Counted from the stretch's first letter, positions 16,768 through 25,478 are shown. The stretch is 49,469 bases of DNA from an uncultured Lachnospiraceae bacterium (GCA_944380095.1 CALWGP010000005.1:1-49469), one strand, 5' to 3'. A program made the numbers and translations. Notes: a model not told the origin generated them from the sequence alone.

Positions 16768-18495
16768 ATGACCCCTATTATCGAATTTAAAAATTATACT
16801 TTTAAATATCGATCACAGACAGAACCGACTCTCCGGGATATCGATCTTTCGATTTATCCCGGGGAGAAGGTTTTAATCGTGGGACCTTCCGGCTCGGGGA
16901 AATCCACCCTGGCGCATTGCATTAACGGAATGGTTCCATTTTCTTTTCCCGGGGAACACACGGGGAGCCTGTCTGTGAACGGACTGGATCCTGCCAAGAC
17001 GGGGATTTTTGGCATGTCCAAAACGGTGGGCACGGTACTGCAGGATACGGACGGACAGTTTATCGGGCTGACAGTGGCGGAAGATGTGGCCTTTGCCCTG
17101 GAAAATGACTGCGTTCCCCAGGAGAAGATGTTTTCCCTGGTGCAGGAAGTGGCGCAGACCGTGGATATCGGGAAACTGCTGGACCATGCGCCCACGGAGC
17201 TGTCCGGCGGACAAAAGCAGAGGGTTTCCATGGCGGGCGTTCTGGTGGACGATGTGGATATCCTGCTGTTTGATGAGCCGCTGGCGAATCTGGATCCGGC
17301 CACGGGCAAGCGGGCGATTGATCTGATCGACAGGATACACAGGGAGCAGAAAAAAACCGTGGTCATTATCGAACACCGGCTGGAGGACGTCCTCTACCGC
17401 GATGTGGACCGGATTGTGGTTATCGGGGACGGACGGGTGGTGGCGGACCGGACGCCGGACGAGCTGCTGTGCAGCGATGTGCTGGAACGGGAAGGCATCC
17501 GGGAGCCGCTGTATGTTACGGCCTTAAAGCATGCGGGCTGCCGCGTGCAGGCCGGCGACCATCCCGCCCACATCGAGACCATGCGGCTGGAGCCCTATGC
17601 GGGGAAGGTGCGGGAGTGGTATCAGAAAGTCAGCCCGCCGCCTGCCCGGGAGGAAAAGGACACGGCCCTGGAAGTGCTGGATTTGGATTTTTCCTATATT
17701 TCCGGCAATCCTGTGCTCAGCAACATCGACTTTAAGATCCACAAAGGGGAGATGCTGGCCATCGTCGGGAAAAACGGGGCGGGCAAGAGCACCCTTTCCA
17801 ACCTGATCTGCGGATTTATCAATCCCGACCGGGGGAAAATCCTCTTAAATGATGAAGACATTGCGTCCAAATCCATTAAGGAAAGAGGGGAGGTCATCGG
17901 CCTGGTGATGCAAAATCCCAACCAGATGATTTCCAAGCCCATGATTTTCGACGAAGTGGCGCTGGGGCTTGTGGTGCGGGGCGTTCCCGAAGAGGAAGTA
18001 AAGGAGCGGGTCTATGAGACGTTAAAGATCTGCGGCCTGTATCCTTTCCGCAACTGGCCGGTTTCCGCTCTCAGCTTCGGACAGAAAAAAAGGGTGACCA
18101 TCGCTTCCATCCTGGTGATGAACCCGCAGGTGCTGATTTTAGACGAGCCCACGGCGGGGCAGGATTACCGTCATTACACGGAAATCATGGAGTTTTTAAA
18201 GGAACTGAATGAAAAGTACGGCATTACGATCCTGATGATTACCCACGACATGCACCTGATGCTGGAATATACGGACCGGGCCATCGTGATTGCGGACGGC
18301 CAGCTGGTGGCGGACGATACCCCGGCCAGCGTGCTTACCGACGAAAGAATTGCCAAAAAGGCCTATCTGAAAAAGACTTCCCTGTACGATCTGGCAGTGC
18401 GGTGCGGCATCCCAGATGCATCGGGCTTTGCGGAGCGTTTTATCCATTACGAAAGGCAGGTGAGAAGCCATGGCGGGCAGACTGCTGACCTATGA
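16768..18495 (+). CDS. ECF transporter double ATPase (two fused ABC domains)
   Basis: Energises uptake by the S/T components. The start at 16768 (MTPIIEFKNYTF) follows the S gene by two bases; the open frame extends further upstream but overlaps that gene. The 576 residues hold two ABC domains. The first has GPSGSGKST (Lys45) and LSGGQKQR. The second has GKNGAGKST (Lys340) and LSFGQKKR, in which the usual second Gly of the LSGGQ signature is Phe. Both Walker B segments (ILLFDEPLANLDP and LILDEPTAGQD) look intact. Fused ATPases of this kind replace the EcfA/EcfA' pair. The 3' end overlaps the T component by 26 bases, implying coupled translation. Confidence 0.93.
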   Translation: MTPIIEFKNYTFKYRSQTEPTLRDIDLSIYPGEKVLIVGPSGSGKSTLAHCINGMVPFSFPGEHTGSLSVNGLDPAKTGIFGMSKTVGTVLQDTDGQFIGLTVAEDVAFALENDCVPQEKMFSLVQEVAQTVDIGKLLDHAPTELSGGQKQRVSMAGVLVDDVDILLFDEPLANLDPATGKRAIDLIDRIHREQKKTVVIIEHRLEDVLYRDVDRIVVIGDGRVVADRTPDELLCSDVLEREGIREPLYVTALKHAGCRVQAGDHPAHIETMRLEPYAGKVREWYQKVSPPPAREEKDTALEVLDLDFSYISGNPVLSNIDFKIHKGEMLAIVGKNGAGKSTLSNLICGFINPDRGKILLNDEDIASKSIKERGEVIGLVMQNPNQMISKPMIFDEVALGLVVRGVPEEEVKERVYETLKICGLYPFRNWPVSALSFGQKKRVTIASILVMNPQVLILDEPTAGQDYRHYTEIMEFLKELNEKYGITILMITHDMHLMLEYTDRAIVIADGQLVADDTPASVLTDERIAKKAYLKKTSLYDLAVRCGIPDASGFAERFIHYERQVRSHGGQTADL

Positions 18496-19303
18496 AGAAA
18501 AGGATACCTGGATTCACCGGCTCAGCGGCGTGACCAAGCTGGCTTTCTTCCTCTTGTGGTCCTTTACGGGTATGCTGACCTATGACACAAGGGTGCTGCT
18601 TGTGATGCTGGCGCTTAGCCTGGTGATCTTTTACATGTCGAAAACCGAGTGGAAACAGGTGGGAATGGTTTTTAAATTCATCCTTCTGTTTTTGTGCTTA
18701 AACCTGGTGGCGGTGTATATTTTTTCCCCGCAGCAGGGGACATTGATTTACGGCACGTCCACCGTGCTGGTGAATCTGCCGGGACGTTACGACCTGACGG
18801 TTGAGCAGCTTTTTTATGAATTCAATATCATGCTCAAATACCTAACGGTGACGCCAGTGGTGCTGATGTTTATTGTTACCACCAATCCCAGCGAATTTGC
18901 GGCCAGCCTAAACCGGATCGGGATCAGCTATAACGTAGGCTATGCCGTCGCCATTGCGCTGCGCTATGTGCCGGACGTACAGTCGGATTTTACCAAGATC
19001 AAACACGCCCAGGAAGCCAGGGGCATTGAAATGAGCGGCAAGGCTTCCGTCTGGGAACGGCTGAAAAAAATGAGCATGATTATCTTCCCGCTGATTTTTT
19101 CCAGTATGGACCGGATTGACGTGGTGAGCAACGCCATGGAGCTTAGGGGCTTTGGCAAACACAAAAAAAGAACCTGGTACAAGGGCAGGAAACTGACCAA
19201 AACCGATTACATGACGCTGGCATTTGCGGCGGTTTTTATGATTGCGTCCCTGTGGATTACGTTTGCGGACGGAAACAGGTTCTACAATCCATTTTCAAGA
19301 TAA
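18470..19303 (+). CDS. ECF transporter T component (CbiQ family)
   Basis: Transmembrane coupling subunit that joins the ATPase to the S component. The 277 residues contain about five or six membrane helices and the two family coupling motifs, ARG in AQEARGIEM and RG in MELRGFGKH. These sit in cytoplasmic helices that insert into ATPase grooves. It starts inside the ATPase gene with a 26-base overlap, and ends 13 bases before the mutarotase-like gene. Order S-A-T with tight overlaps shows one operon. Confidence 0.92.
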   Translation: MAGRLLTYEEKDTWIHRLSGVTKLAFFLLWSFTGMLTYDTRVLLVMLALSLVIFYMSKTEWKQVGMVFKFILLFLCLNLVAVYIFSPQQGTLIYGTSTVLVNLPGRYDLTVEQLFYEFNIMLKYLTVTPVVLMFIVTTNPSEFAASLNRIGISYNVGYAVAIALRYVPDVQSDFTKIKHAQEARGIEMSGKASVWERLKKMSMIIFPLIFSSMDRIDVVSNAMELRGFGKHKKRTWYKGRKLTKTDYMTLAFAAVFMIASLWITFADGNRFYNPFSR

Positions 19304-19316
19304 AAGGAGGCAGGGT

Positions 19317-20192
19317 ATGATTTACACCATCGAAAATGAAGCGCTGAAAGTGCAGATTTCGGACAGGGGGGCCGAAATGATGTCCATTCAGACAAAGGAC
19401 GGCACGGAATATCTGTGGCAGGGGGACGAAAAATACTGGGGCGACCGGGCGTTAAACCTTTTCCCCTACATTGCCAGGCTGACGGAAGGGAAATATACGC
19501 TGGACGGGCAGACCTATCACATGGATATTCACGGGTTTGTAAAAACTTCCGTGCTGGTGCCCGAAGAACAGAAAGCGGACCGGATTACGCTGAAGCTGAC
19601 CCAGAACGAAGAAACGCTGGCCCAGTATCCGTTCGATTTTATTTACCGGATCCGCTATGAGCTGGATGGAAACCGGCTTGGCATCGTCTTCTCGGTGACA
19701 AACTCAAACGACCGCACCATGTACTTTGGGATCGGCGGCCATCCGGGCTTTTTCGTGCCCCTGGAAAAGGGACTTTCCTTTGAGGATTACTATCTGCAGT
19801 TTGACGAAGAAAAGACCCCGGTCCGCGTGGGAATTTCCCCCACCTGCTTCGTGGACGGCAACGATAAAGAATATCCCCTGGCAGAAGGCGGCAGAATCTG
19901 CCTGGCGCACAGCCTGTTTGACGACGACGCCATTGTGTTAAGGGAGATGTCCAAAGCCGTGACCATTCAATCCGACAAGGGGACGAAGGCCGTGCGTGTG
20001 GAATATCCGCAGATGAATTATTTGGGAATCTGGCACATGCCCCACACCGACGCGCCCTATGTGTGCATCGAACCCTGGTCCGCGCTGCCCTCCAGACAGG
20101 ACGTGGTGGAGGATCTTTCCACACAGCCCGGCCTGGTGCACCTGCCCGCAGGACAGACCTATGAAAACCGCTGGGTGATCCAGATTTCCTGA
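19317..20192 (+). CDS. Aldose 1-epimerase family protein (LacX-like)
   Basis: Galactose mutarotase-fold protein of 291 residues that would act on hexoses or sugar phosphates in the cytoplasm. The start at 19317 (MIYTIENEAL) has AAAGGAGGCAGGG ahead of it; the longer open frame overlaps the T gene. Visible family features are MSIQTKDGTEYLWQGD, LFPYIARL, HGFVKTSVL, GGHPGF and the C-terminal CIEPWSALPSR with the likely catalytic Glu. It lies 13 bases after the ECF T gene and is probably read through from the same promoter, but a link in function to the ECF ligand is not shown. A terminator follows. Confidence 0.87.
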   Translation: MIYTIENEALKVQISDRGAEMMSIQTKDGTEYLWQGDEKYWGDRALNLFPYIARLTEGKYTLDGQTYHMDIHGFVKTSVLVPEEQKADRITLKLTQNEETLAQYPFDFIYRIRYELDGNRLGIVFSVTNSNDRTMYFGIGGHPGFFVPLEKGLSFEDYYLQFDEEKTPVRVGISPTCFVDGNDKEYPLAEGGRICLAHSLFDDDAIVLREMSKAVTIQSDKGTKAVRVEYPQMNYLGIWHMPHTDAPYVCIEPWSALPSRQDVVEDLSTQPGLVHLPAGQTYENRWVIQIS

Positions 20193-20224
20193 GCGTTTTC
20201 CACAGAAAAAAACAGAGGGAAAAA

Positions 20225-20288
20225 GGCGGCCGGGCAAGACCGGAAAAGCGGGTAAGTCCGCCGGTTTTTCCGGCCGCCAAATTTTTTT
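20225..20288 (+). terminator. Intrinsic terminator after the ECF-mutarotase operon
   Basis: GGCGGCCGG (20225-20233) pairs with CCGGCCGCC (20270-20278). An inner ACCGG/CCGGT stem is present, and AAATTTTTTT follows. Confidence 0.85.
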
Positions 20289-20298
20289 CCAAAATCCC

Positions 20299-20327
20299 TT
20301 GACTTTTGAAACGAAAGCGGATAAAAT
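20299..20327 (+). promoter_or_regulatory. Promoter of tRNA-Arg(ACG)
   Basis: TTGACT (20299-20304), 17-bp spacer, TAAAAT (20322-20327), 43 bases before the tRNA. Confidence 0.8.
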
Positions 20328-20370
20328 ATACTTCGTTGTCAGGGATGATAGACTGACAGCGAAACAGGAT

Positions 20371-20444
<74 letters not shown>

Positions 20445-20446
20445 CT

Positions 20447-20482
20447 AAAAAAGCCGCAGGCGGTTTGCCAGCGGCTTTTTTT
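20447..20482. terminator. Bidirectional terminator between tRNA-Arg and the MATE gene
   Basis: AAAAAAGCCGC (20447-20457) pairs with GCGGCTTTTTT (20471-20481). It has a T tract on the plus strand and, through the A tract, one on the minus strand, so it serves both convergent units. Confidence 0.88.
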
Positions 20483-20490
20483 GACGAATT

Positions 20491-21870
20491 TTATTGATCT
20501 GCGCCCCTGTTTTTGCGGATCTCGTTTCCCACCACGACCAGCATGGTAACGAAAGAAGCGGTGCCGCCGATGAGGTTGGAGATGGGCTCCGCCGCGAAGA
20601 CGCCGTTGACCGCGGGCGTGAAAAACCGGGGCAGCCACAGCGTCAGGGGAATGACGATGAAAGCCTTGCGCAGCAGGGAGAAGAAGATGGCCTGCCTGGA
20701 TTTCCCCATGGCTGTGAAGGTGCTCTGTCCGGAAAACTGCAGCGACATAAAGAAGAATCCGAAGAAATAAATCTGCATGGAAGGGATGGCCGCCTGGATG
20801 AGCGCGGTTTCATCGCTGAAGATCCGGATAAAAAATACGGGGAACAGGTGCAGGATTCCCCAGATCAGGGCAGTGTAGCCGATACAGACCGAAGACATAA
20901 ACGCAATGGCTTTTTTGATGCGGCCATACTGCCCGGCCCCGTAGTTGAACCCGATCACCGGCTGGGCGCCGTTGGTGACGCCCGTCACGGGCATGGTAAC
21001 AATTTCCCGGACGGAATTGATAATGGTCATAACGCCCACATACAGATCCCCGCCGTGACGGGACAAAGTGGCGTTGCAGACGATCTGGACGGCGCTGTTG
21101 GTGGCGGACATGATAAAGCCGGACATCCCAAGCCCGACTATTTTTTTGACCAGGCGCGGCTGCAGACGCATGGAAGAAAGCTTTAAATTTAAAATCGTGC
21201 GTTTGCCGGTGAGGAAGCGGAAGGTCCAAAGGGCGGACGCCGCCTGGGAAATGACGGTGGCAATGGCAGCGCCCCTAACGCCCATTCCGAAAGCGAAAAT
21301 AAAGACCGGATCCAGGATGAGGTTTAGGACAGCGCCGATGAGCACGGTGATCATACCGGTGCGGCCAAAGCCCTGGGAGTTGATAAAACTGTTCATGCCA
21401 AGGCCTATCATAACGAACAGGTTGCCGCACAGATAAATGGTCAGATACTGGTCGGCGAAGGGAAAAGTAGCGTCGCTGGCCCCGAACAGATACAAAAGGG
21501 GGCGCTTGAACAAAAGTCCGGCGACGGTCAGCAGCGCGCCGGAAACCAGGAGAAGACAGAAGGAATTGCCCATGATGTTTTCCGCCTCTTCCAGACGGCC
21601 TTTCCCGCGCGCAATGGAGCACAGGGGCGCGCCTCCCATGCCAAAGAGGTTGGCAAAGGCGATGACAATGGAGATAATGGGCAGGCACAGGCCCAGCCCG
21701 GTTAAGGACAGGGTGGCGTTTTCGGGAAGACGTCCGATATACATACGGTCGATGATGTTATAAAGGATGTTGATCAGCTGCGCCAGCGTCATGGGAACAG
21801 CCAGTGACAGGATGGAGCGGACCACGCTTCCTTTGGAAAAGTCGTTCTTTTGTGCATTGGAATCATTCAT
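20491..21870 (-). CDS. MATE family efflux transporter
   Basis: Cation-coupled multidrug or metabolite exporter in the cytoplasmic membrane. The 459 residues give the twelve-helix MATE pattern in two halves. Family segments LAVPMTLAQLINILYNIIDRMYIG near the N-terminus and TNGAQPVIGFNYGAG in the second half are clear. The start has AGAGG eight bases upstream. The -10/-35 at 21907-21935 and a short dyad TTGAAA/TTTCAA (21871-21889) over the ribosome site complete the unit. It is monocistronic and converges on tRNA-Arg. The substrate cannot be predicted. Confidence 0.93.
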   Translation of the reverse strand: MNDSNAQKNDFSKGSVVRSILSLAVPMTLAQLINILYNIIDRMYIGRLPENATLSLTGLGLCLPIISIVIAFANLFGMGGAPLCSIARGKGRLEEAENIMGNSFCLLLVSGALLTVAGLLFKRPLLYLFGASDATFPFADQYLTIYLCGNLFVMIGLGMNSFINSQGFGRTGMITVLIGAVLNLILDPVFIFAFGMGVRGAAIATVISQAASALWTFRFLTGKRTILNLKLSSMRLQPRLVKKIVGLGMSGFIMSATNSAVQIVCNATLSRHGGDLYVGVMTIINSVREIVTMPVTGVTNGAQPVIGFNYGAGQYGRIKKAIAFMSSVCIGYTALIWGILHLFPVFFIRIFSDETALIQAAIPSMQIYFFGFFFMSLQFSGQSTFTAMGKSRQAIFFSLLRKAFIVIPLTLWLPRFFTPAVNGVFAAEPISNLIGGTASFVTMLVVVGNEIRKNRGADQ

Positions 21871-21906
21871 TTGAAAGGCCTCTTTTCAATTTGGATATAC
21901 TACTAA

Positions 21907-21935
21907 ATTATAAAATGAAGAAAAGCCCTTGTAAA
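21907..21935 (-). promoter_or_regulatory. SigA-type promoter of the MATE gene
   Basis: On the minus strand: TTTACA (21935-21930), 17-bp spacer, TATAAT (21912-21907). Confidence 0.8.
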
Positions 21936-21956
21936 GGGCAGGAAAGGAAAGAGAAA

Positions 21957-22298
21957 ATGGAAGGGATGATTTACGACGGCACCCGGGTGCGGGCCTACGA
22001 AAGCCTGAAAGCGCTGTGTGGCTACGCGGGGGAGACGCCGGAATGGTGCGACGCTTTGTGGACGCAACTGCTGGAGGACGAAGAACTGTACGGGGAGCTT
22101 CTTTACTATATGAAAAACAACACCCTTTTGGACCGGATGCGCCGGGAAGGATGTACACTGACGGATCTGTTTGCCCGCCAGATGGACCAAAGCCGGGGGA
22201 AAGCAGGCGGGTATGGGCAGGAGGATCACTGCCGGATGGTGGATATGGTGCTGAGGGCCTTTGCGGATATGGCCGGGAGGAACCGGGAAGGAAAATAA
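21957..22298 (+). CDS. Small protein of unknown function
   Basis: I do not recognise a family. The start at 21957 (MEGMIYDG) is chosen for the AGGAAAGGAAAGAG purine stretch just ahead; an alternative ATG is at 21966. The 113-residue product looks soluble and mostly helical, with two Cys (in LKALCGYAG and PEWCDALW), a central LLEDEELYGELLYYM helix and a basic C-terminus. It diverges from the MATE gene. Coding bias and the clean ribosome site support a real gene. A role cannot be given. Confidence 0.6.
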   Translation: MEGMIYDGTRVRAYESLKALCGYAGETPEWCDALWTQLLEDEELYGELLYYMKNNTLLDRMRREGCTLTDLFARQMDQSRGKAGGYGQEDHCRMVDMVLRAFADMAGRNREGK

Positions 22299-22311
22299 AT
22301 TTTCCAAAGCC

Positions 22312-22340
22312 GTATAAAATTTCCCTTTTGTCAGATACTA
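22312..22340 (+). promoter_or_regulatory. Possible forespore (SigF/SigG-type) promoter
   Basis: GTATA (22312-22316) matches the SigF -35 core, and GATACTA (22334-22340) is one base off the SigG -10 CATACTA, with 17 bases between. No good SigA promoter is visible before the small gene at 22375. The assignment is by consensus only. Confidence 0.35.
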
Positions 22341-22374
22341 CTGCTGTAACCAAATATGACAGGAGGAATGGAAT

Positions 22375-22509
22375 ATGTCTAAAAACGATTACAACCAGAA
22401 CCAGAATCAGGAAAACAAGGCAAAAAATACTTCTGAAAACACGCAGAAGAACCAGGGCAAAAACAGCAGCAAGGAATCCGGCACCAACTGCAAGGACAGC
22501 AATTATTGA
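22375..22509 (+). CDS. 44-residue Asn/Gln/Lys-rich small protein
   Basis: This small gene is well supported by an ideal AGGAGG site (22361-22366) eight bases before ATG and a strong terminator after the stop. The product is extremely hydrophilic (MSKNDYNQNQNQENK..., ending in CKDSNY), with Asn, Gln, Lys and Ser making up most of it and one Cys. The composition resembles Gln/Asn-rich gamma-type small acid-soluble spore proteins, which serve as amino-acid stores in spores, but no signature motif proves this. A forespore-like promoter precedes it. I call it an unknown small protein with a possible spore role. Confidence 0.6.
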   Translation: MSKNDYNQNQNQENKAKNTSENTQKNQGKNSSKESGTNCKDSNY

Positions 22510-22529
22510 TCAGAGTGTCAGGAAGCGGG

Positions 22530-22558
22530 AAGCCGGGGCAGGATGCCCCGGCTTTTTT
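22530..22558 (+). terminator. Intrinsic terminator after the 44-residue gene
   Basis: AAGCCGGGGC pairs with GCCCCGGCTT (22530-22539 with 22545-22554), loop AGGAT, then T residues. Confidence 0.92.
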
Positions 22559-22589
22559 GCGGACTGACGTCCGGGCTTTCGAAACTTTC

Positions 22590-22619
22590 TTGACAGGAGG
22601 CTGTATGGGAACGTACAAT
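22590..22619 (+). promoter_or_regulatory. SigA-type promoter of the methyltransferase-ITPase-phosphoesterase operon
   Basis: TTGACA (22590-22595), 18-bp spacer, TACAAT (22614-22619). Confidence 0.7.
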
Positions 22620-22668
22620 AACGGTATCTGTCAGAGGAAAAACGAAGAAATGCTACATAAGGAGACCT

Positions 22669-23817
22669 ATGAGGGAATTTGAACTGATCGCCCCCTGCCA
22701 TTTCGGACTGGAGGCGGTTTTAAAACGGGAAATCCAGGATCTGGGCTATGAGGTGATCCGGGTGGAGGACGGCCGCGTGACCTTTTCGGGAGACGCGGAT
22801 GCGGTCTGCAGGGCAAATATTTTTCTGCGTACCGCGGAGAGAATCCTGATCAAAGTGGGAAGCTTTCATGCAGAGACTTTTGAAGAGCTGTTCCAGAACA
22901 CACGGGCGCTGGAATGGGAACGCTTCCTTCCGGAGAACGGGAAATTCTGGGTAGCCAAAGCGGCCAGCGTCAAGAGCAAGCTGTTTAGCCCTTCGGATAT
23001 CCAGTCCATTATGAAAAAGGCCATTGTGGAGCGGCTCAAGGGAGTTTACCGGGTGAGCTGGTTTCCGGAAGACGGGGACAGCTTTCCCATCCGGGTATTT
23101 CTGATGAAGGACGAGGTAACCGCAGCGCTGGACACCACCGGGGAATCCCTGCACAAGAGAGGCTACCGGAAGCTGACGGCAAAAGCGCCTATTGCGGAAA
23201 ACCTGGCGGCTGCCCTGATTTTGCTCACACCCTGGAAAGGGGACCGGATTTTAGTGGATCCTTTTTGCGGGAGCGGGACTTTTCCCATCGAGGCGGCGAT
23301 GGTGGCCGCACGCATGGCGCCGGGAATGAACCGGGAATTTACGGCGGAAGCCTGGAACCATGTGATTGAAAAAAAGAGCTGGTACAGGGCGATGGATGAA
23401 GCTTTTGACCTGGTGGACGACGGGGTGGAAACGGATATCCAGGGGTATGATATTGACGACCATATGGTTTCCATTGCCCGGGAAAATGCCAGGCTGGCCG
23501 GCGTGGACCATCTGATCCACTTCCAGACCAGGCCGGTTTCGCAGCTTTCCCATCCAAAGAAATACGGATTTATTATCACCAATCCCCCTTACGGGGAACG
23601 GCTGGAAGAAAAGAAGGATCTTCCTGCCCTATACAGGACGCTGGGACAGCGCTTTGCTGCGCTGGACAGCTGGTCTTTGTACCTGATTACCTCCTATGAG
23701 AATGCGGAGCAGGACATTGGGCGCAAAGCGGATAAGAACCGAAAAATTTATAACGGAATGATGAAAACCTATTTTTACCGGTTCCAGGGGCCCAGACCGC
23801 CCAGGCAGGACCGGTAG
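22669..23817 (+). CDS. THUMP-domain class I SAM-dependent RNA methyltransferase (RlmL/YpsC type)
   Basis: Predicted 23S rRNA guanine-N2 methyltransferase of 382 residues. The N-terminal THUMP/ferredoxin-like RNA-binding part (about residues 1-160) precedes a Rossmann methyltransferase. That domain has the SAM motif DPFCGSGTFPIEAA (Asp197) and the catalytic TNPPYGERL (Asn305), typical of amino-methylating enzymes. The start is set by AAGGAG at short spacing. It is the first gene of a run with the ITPase 25 bases downstream and the phosphoesterase after it. The exact target base is not known for this protein. Confidence 0.93.
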   Translation: MREFELIAPCHFGLEAVLKREIQDLGYEVIRVEDGRVTFSGDADAVCRANIFLRTAERILIKVGSFHAETFEELFQNTRALEWERFLPENGKFWVAKAASVKSKLFSPSDIQSIMKKAIVERLKGVYRVSWFPEDGDSFPIRVFLMKDEVTAALDTTGESLHKRGYRKLTAKAPIAENLAAALILLTPWKGDRILVDPFCGSGTFPIEAAMVAARMAPGMNREFTAEAWNHVIEKKSWYRAMDEAFDLVDDGVETDIQGYDIDDHMVSIARENARLAGVDHLIHFQTRPVSQLSHPKKYGFIITNPPYGERLEEKKDLPALYRTLGQRFAALDSWSLYLITSYENAEQDIGRKADKNRKIYNGMMKTYFYRFQGPRPPRQDR

Positions 23818-23842
23818 CGAAAAGGGAAGGGACGTACAGGAG

Positions 23843-24478
23843 ATGAAAGATATTTTATTTGCAACGGGAAACGCCGGAAAGATGAAGGAAATCCGGGAAA
23901 TCCTGGAAGATCTTGACGGATGCGTTTATTCGCTTAAAGATGCGGGAATCGATGCAGATATTGAGGAAAACGGGACTACCTTTGCACAGAATGCGAAGAT
24001 TAAGGCGGAAGGGATTGCGGCCTGGTGTGAAAAAAACGGGATTCCCGCCTTCCCGGAAAAAAGTATCCGGGATTTCATCGTCCTGGCGGACGATTCCGGC
24101 CTGGAAGTGGATTGGCTGAACCGGGAACCCGGCGTATATTCGGCGCGCTACATGGGGCATGATACTTCTTACCGGGAAAAGAACGCCAACATCATCGGGC
24201 GGCTGGAAGGGGTCCCCAAAGAAAAGAGGACAGCCCGGTTTGTCTGCGCCATTGCGGCGGTTTTCCCGGACGGAAGATGCGAGATTGCAGAAGGCGCAGT
24301 GGAGGGATACATCGGCTGGGAAGAACGGGGGGAAAACGGATTTGGCTATGACCCCATCTTTTATCTGTACGAAAATGACCGGTCCACGGCGGAACTGTCG
24401 CCGGAAGAAAAAAACGGGATCAGCCATCGGGGCAAAGCGCTGCGGAAGATCAAGGAAGTCCTCCGGAAAGGAAAATAA
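23843..24478 (+). CDS. rdgB: XTP/dITP diphosphatase (non-canonical purine NTP pyrophosphatase)
   Basis: House-cleaning enzyme that hydrolyses XTP, ITP and dITP to monophosphates and keeps deaminated purines out of DNA and RNA. The 211 residues match the HAM1/RdgB family: ATGNAGKMKEI at the N-terminus, ENGTTFAQNAKIKA, LADDSGLEVD with the catalytic acidic pair, GENGFGYDPIF and the C-terminal SHRGKALRK. It ends one base before the next ATG, so the three genes form an operon. The insert around residues 60-80 (FPEKSIRDFI) is slightly longer than in short homologues. Confidence 0.96.
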   Translation: MKDILFATGNAGKMKEIREILEDLDGCVYSLKDAGIDADIEENGTTFAQNAKIKAEGIAAWCEKNGIPAFPEKSIRDFIVLADDSGLEVDWLNREPGVYSARYMGHDTSYREKNANIIGRLEGVPKEKRTARFVCAIAAVFPDGRCEIAEGAVEGYIGWEERGENGFGYDPIFYLYENDRSTAELSPEEKNGISHRGKALRKIKEVLRKGK

Positions 24479-24479
24479 A

Positions 24480-24968
24480 ATGCGGATTTTGATTGTCAGC
24501 GATACACACAGAAGAAACGGAAACCTGACACAGGCGCTGGATAAGACCGGCCCTGTGGATATGCTCATTCACTGCGGGGACGTGGAGGGGAGCGAGGATT
24601 TCATCCGGGCTGCGGCAGGCTGCCCGGTCCATATGGTGGCGGGAAATAACGATTTTTTTTCCGACCTTCCCCGGGAAGAGGAATTCAATATCGGAAAGTA
24701 TAAAGTATGGCTGACCCACGGCCACAATTATTATGTTTCCATGGGCAACGAGTTTATCAAAGAAGAGGCTGCGGCCCGCAGGATGGACATCGTGATGTTC
24801 GGCCACACCCACAAACCGCTGGTGGATACGGGACGCACCCCGCTGGATGTGACGGCCCTCAATCCGGGAAGTATTTCCTACCCGAGACAGGACGGACGCA
24901 GGCCCAGTTTTATCCTGATGGAACTGGACAGGGAAGGCAATGCGCATTATCACCTGAATTATCTTTGA
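24480..24968 (+). CDS. YfcE/MJ0936-type metallophosphoesterase
   Basis: Two-metal phosphodiesterase or phosphatase of 162 residues. All metal-ligand motifs are visible: SDTHRR (Asp8, His10), HCGDVEG, GNND, THGHNYY and GHTHKP. The start at 24480 directly follows the rdgB stop, with the GGAAAGGAAAA purine run as ribosome site; longer open-frame starts lie inside rdgB. In many Firmicutes this gene follows rdgB in the same way, so the pair is conserved. The physiological substrate is unclear. Confidence 0.93.
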   Translation: MRILIVSDTHRRNGNLTQALDKTGPVDMLIHCGDVEGSEDFIRAAAGCPVHMVAGNNDFFSDLPREEEFNIGKYKVWLTHGHNYYVSMGNEFIKEEAAARRMDIVMFGHTHKPLVDTGRTPLDVTALNPGSISYPRQDGRRPSFILMELDREGNAHYHLNYL

Positions 24969-25001
24969 CCGCGCAGGACGAAGAAAAAATGAAAAAAGCT
25001 G

Positions 25002-25030
25002 TTGACAGATCGGGGATTATTATATATAAT
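25002..25030 (+). promoter_or_regulatory. Strong promoter of the six-tRNA cluster
   Basis: TTGACA (25002-25007), 17-bp spacer, TATAAT (25025-25030): perfect consensus. Confidence 0.92.
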
Positions 25031-25068
25031 AACTCTTGCGTCACGGACAAGGGCTTGAAGTTAAGCGA

Positions 25069-25143
25069 CGGGGTGTGGCTCAGCTTGGCTAGAGCGCCTG
25101 GTTTGGGACCAGGAGGTCGCAGGTTCGAATCCTGTCACCCCGA
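25069..25143 (+). tRNA. tRNA-Pro(TGG)
   Basis: Acceptor CGGGGTG/CACCCCG, anticodon loop TTTGGGA (TGG), T arm GTTCGAATC. First gene of the cluster; CCA is not encoded. Confidence 0.97.
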
Positions 25144-25154
25144 TATATGTATAT

Positions 25155-25225
25155 GCAGGTGTAGTTCAATGGTAGAACACCAGCCTTCCAAGCTGGATAC
25201 GTGGGTTCGATTCCCATCACCTGCT
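25155..25225 (+). tRNA. tRNA-Gly(TCC)
   Basis: Acceptor GCAGGTG/CACCTGC, anticodon loop CTTCCAA (TCC), T arm GTTCGATTC. CCA is not encoded. Confidence 0.97.
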
Positions 25226-25296
25226 TTGACTGTGTACAGCAGTCTTTTTTTCAGGAGACATCCTGAAGTCAATTTACCGGGTGATAGCCGTAGCGT

Positions 25297-25370
<74 letters not shown>

Positions 25371-25403
25371 TCGGAAGAATTGATTTTCTTCAGTTTTCCA
25401 TAT

Positions 25404-25478
25404 GGTGGGTATAGCGCAGTTGGTTAGCGCGCCAGATTGTGGCTCTGGAGGCCCAGGGTTCGAATCCCTGTATCCACC
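25404..25478 (+). tRNA. tRNA-His(GTG)
   Basis: Acceptor GTGGGTA/TATCCAC, anticodon loop TTGTGGC (GTG). The extra G at 25404 opposite C at 25478 is the G-1:C73 identity pair of tRNA-His. Confidence 0.96.

Noticed and set aside
22605..22682. 25-codon upstream frame overlapping the methyltransferase start
   Set aside because: It has AGGAGG before ATG, but its start would lie upstream of the transcript made from the TTGACA/TACAAT promoter, and no peptide feature is recognisable.
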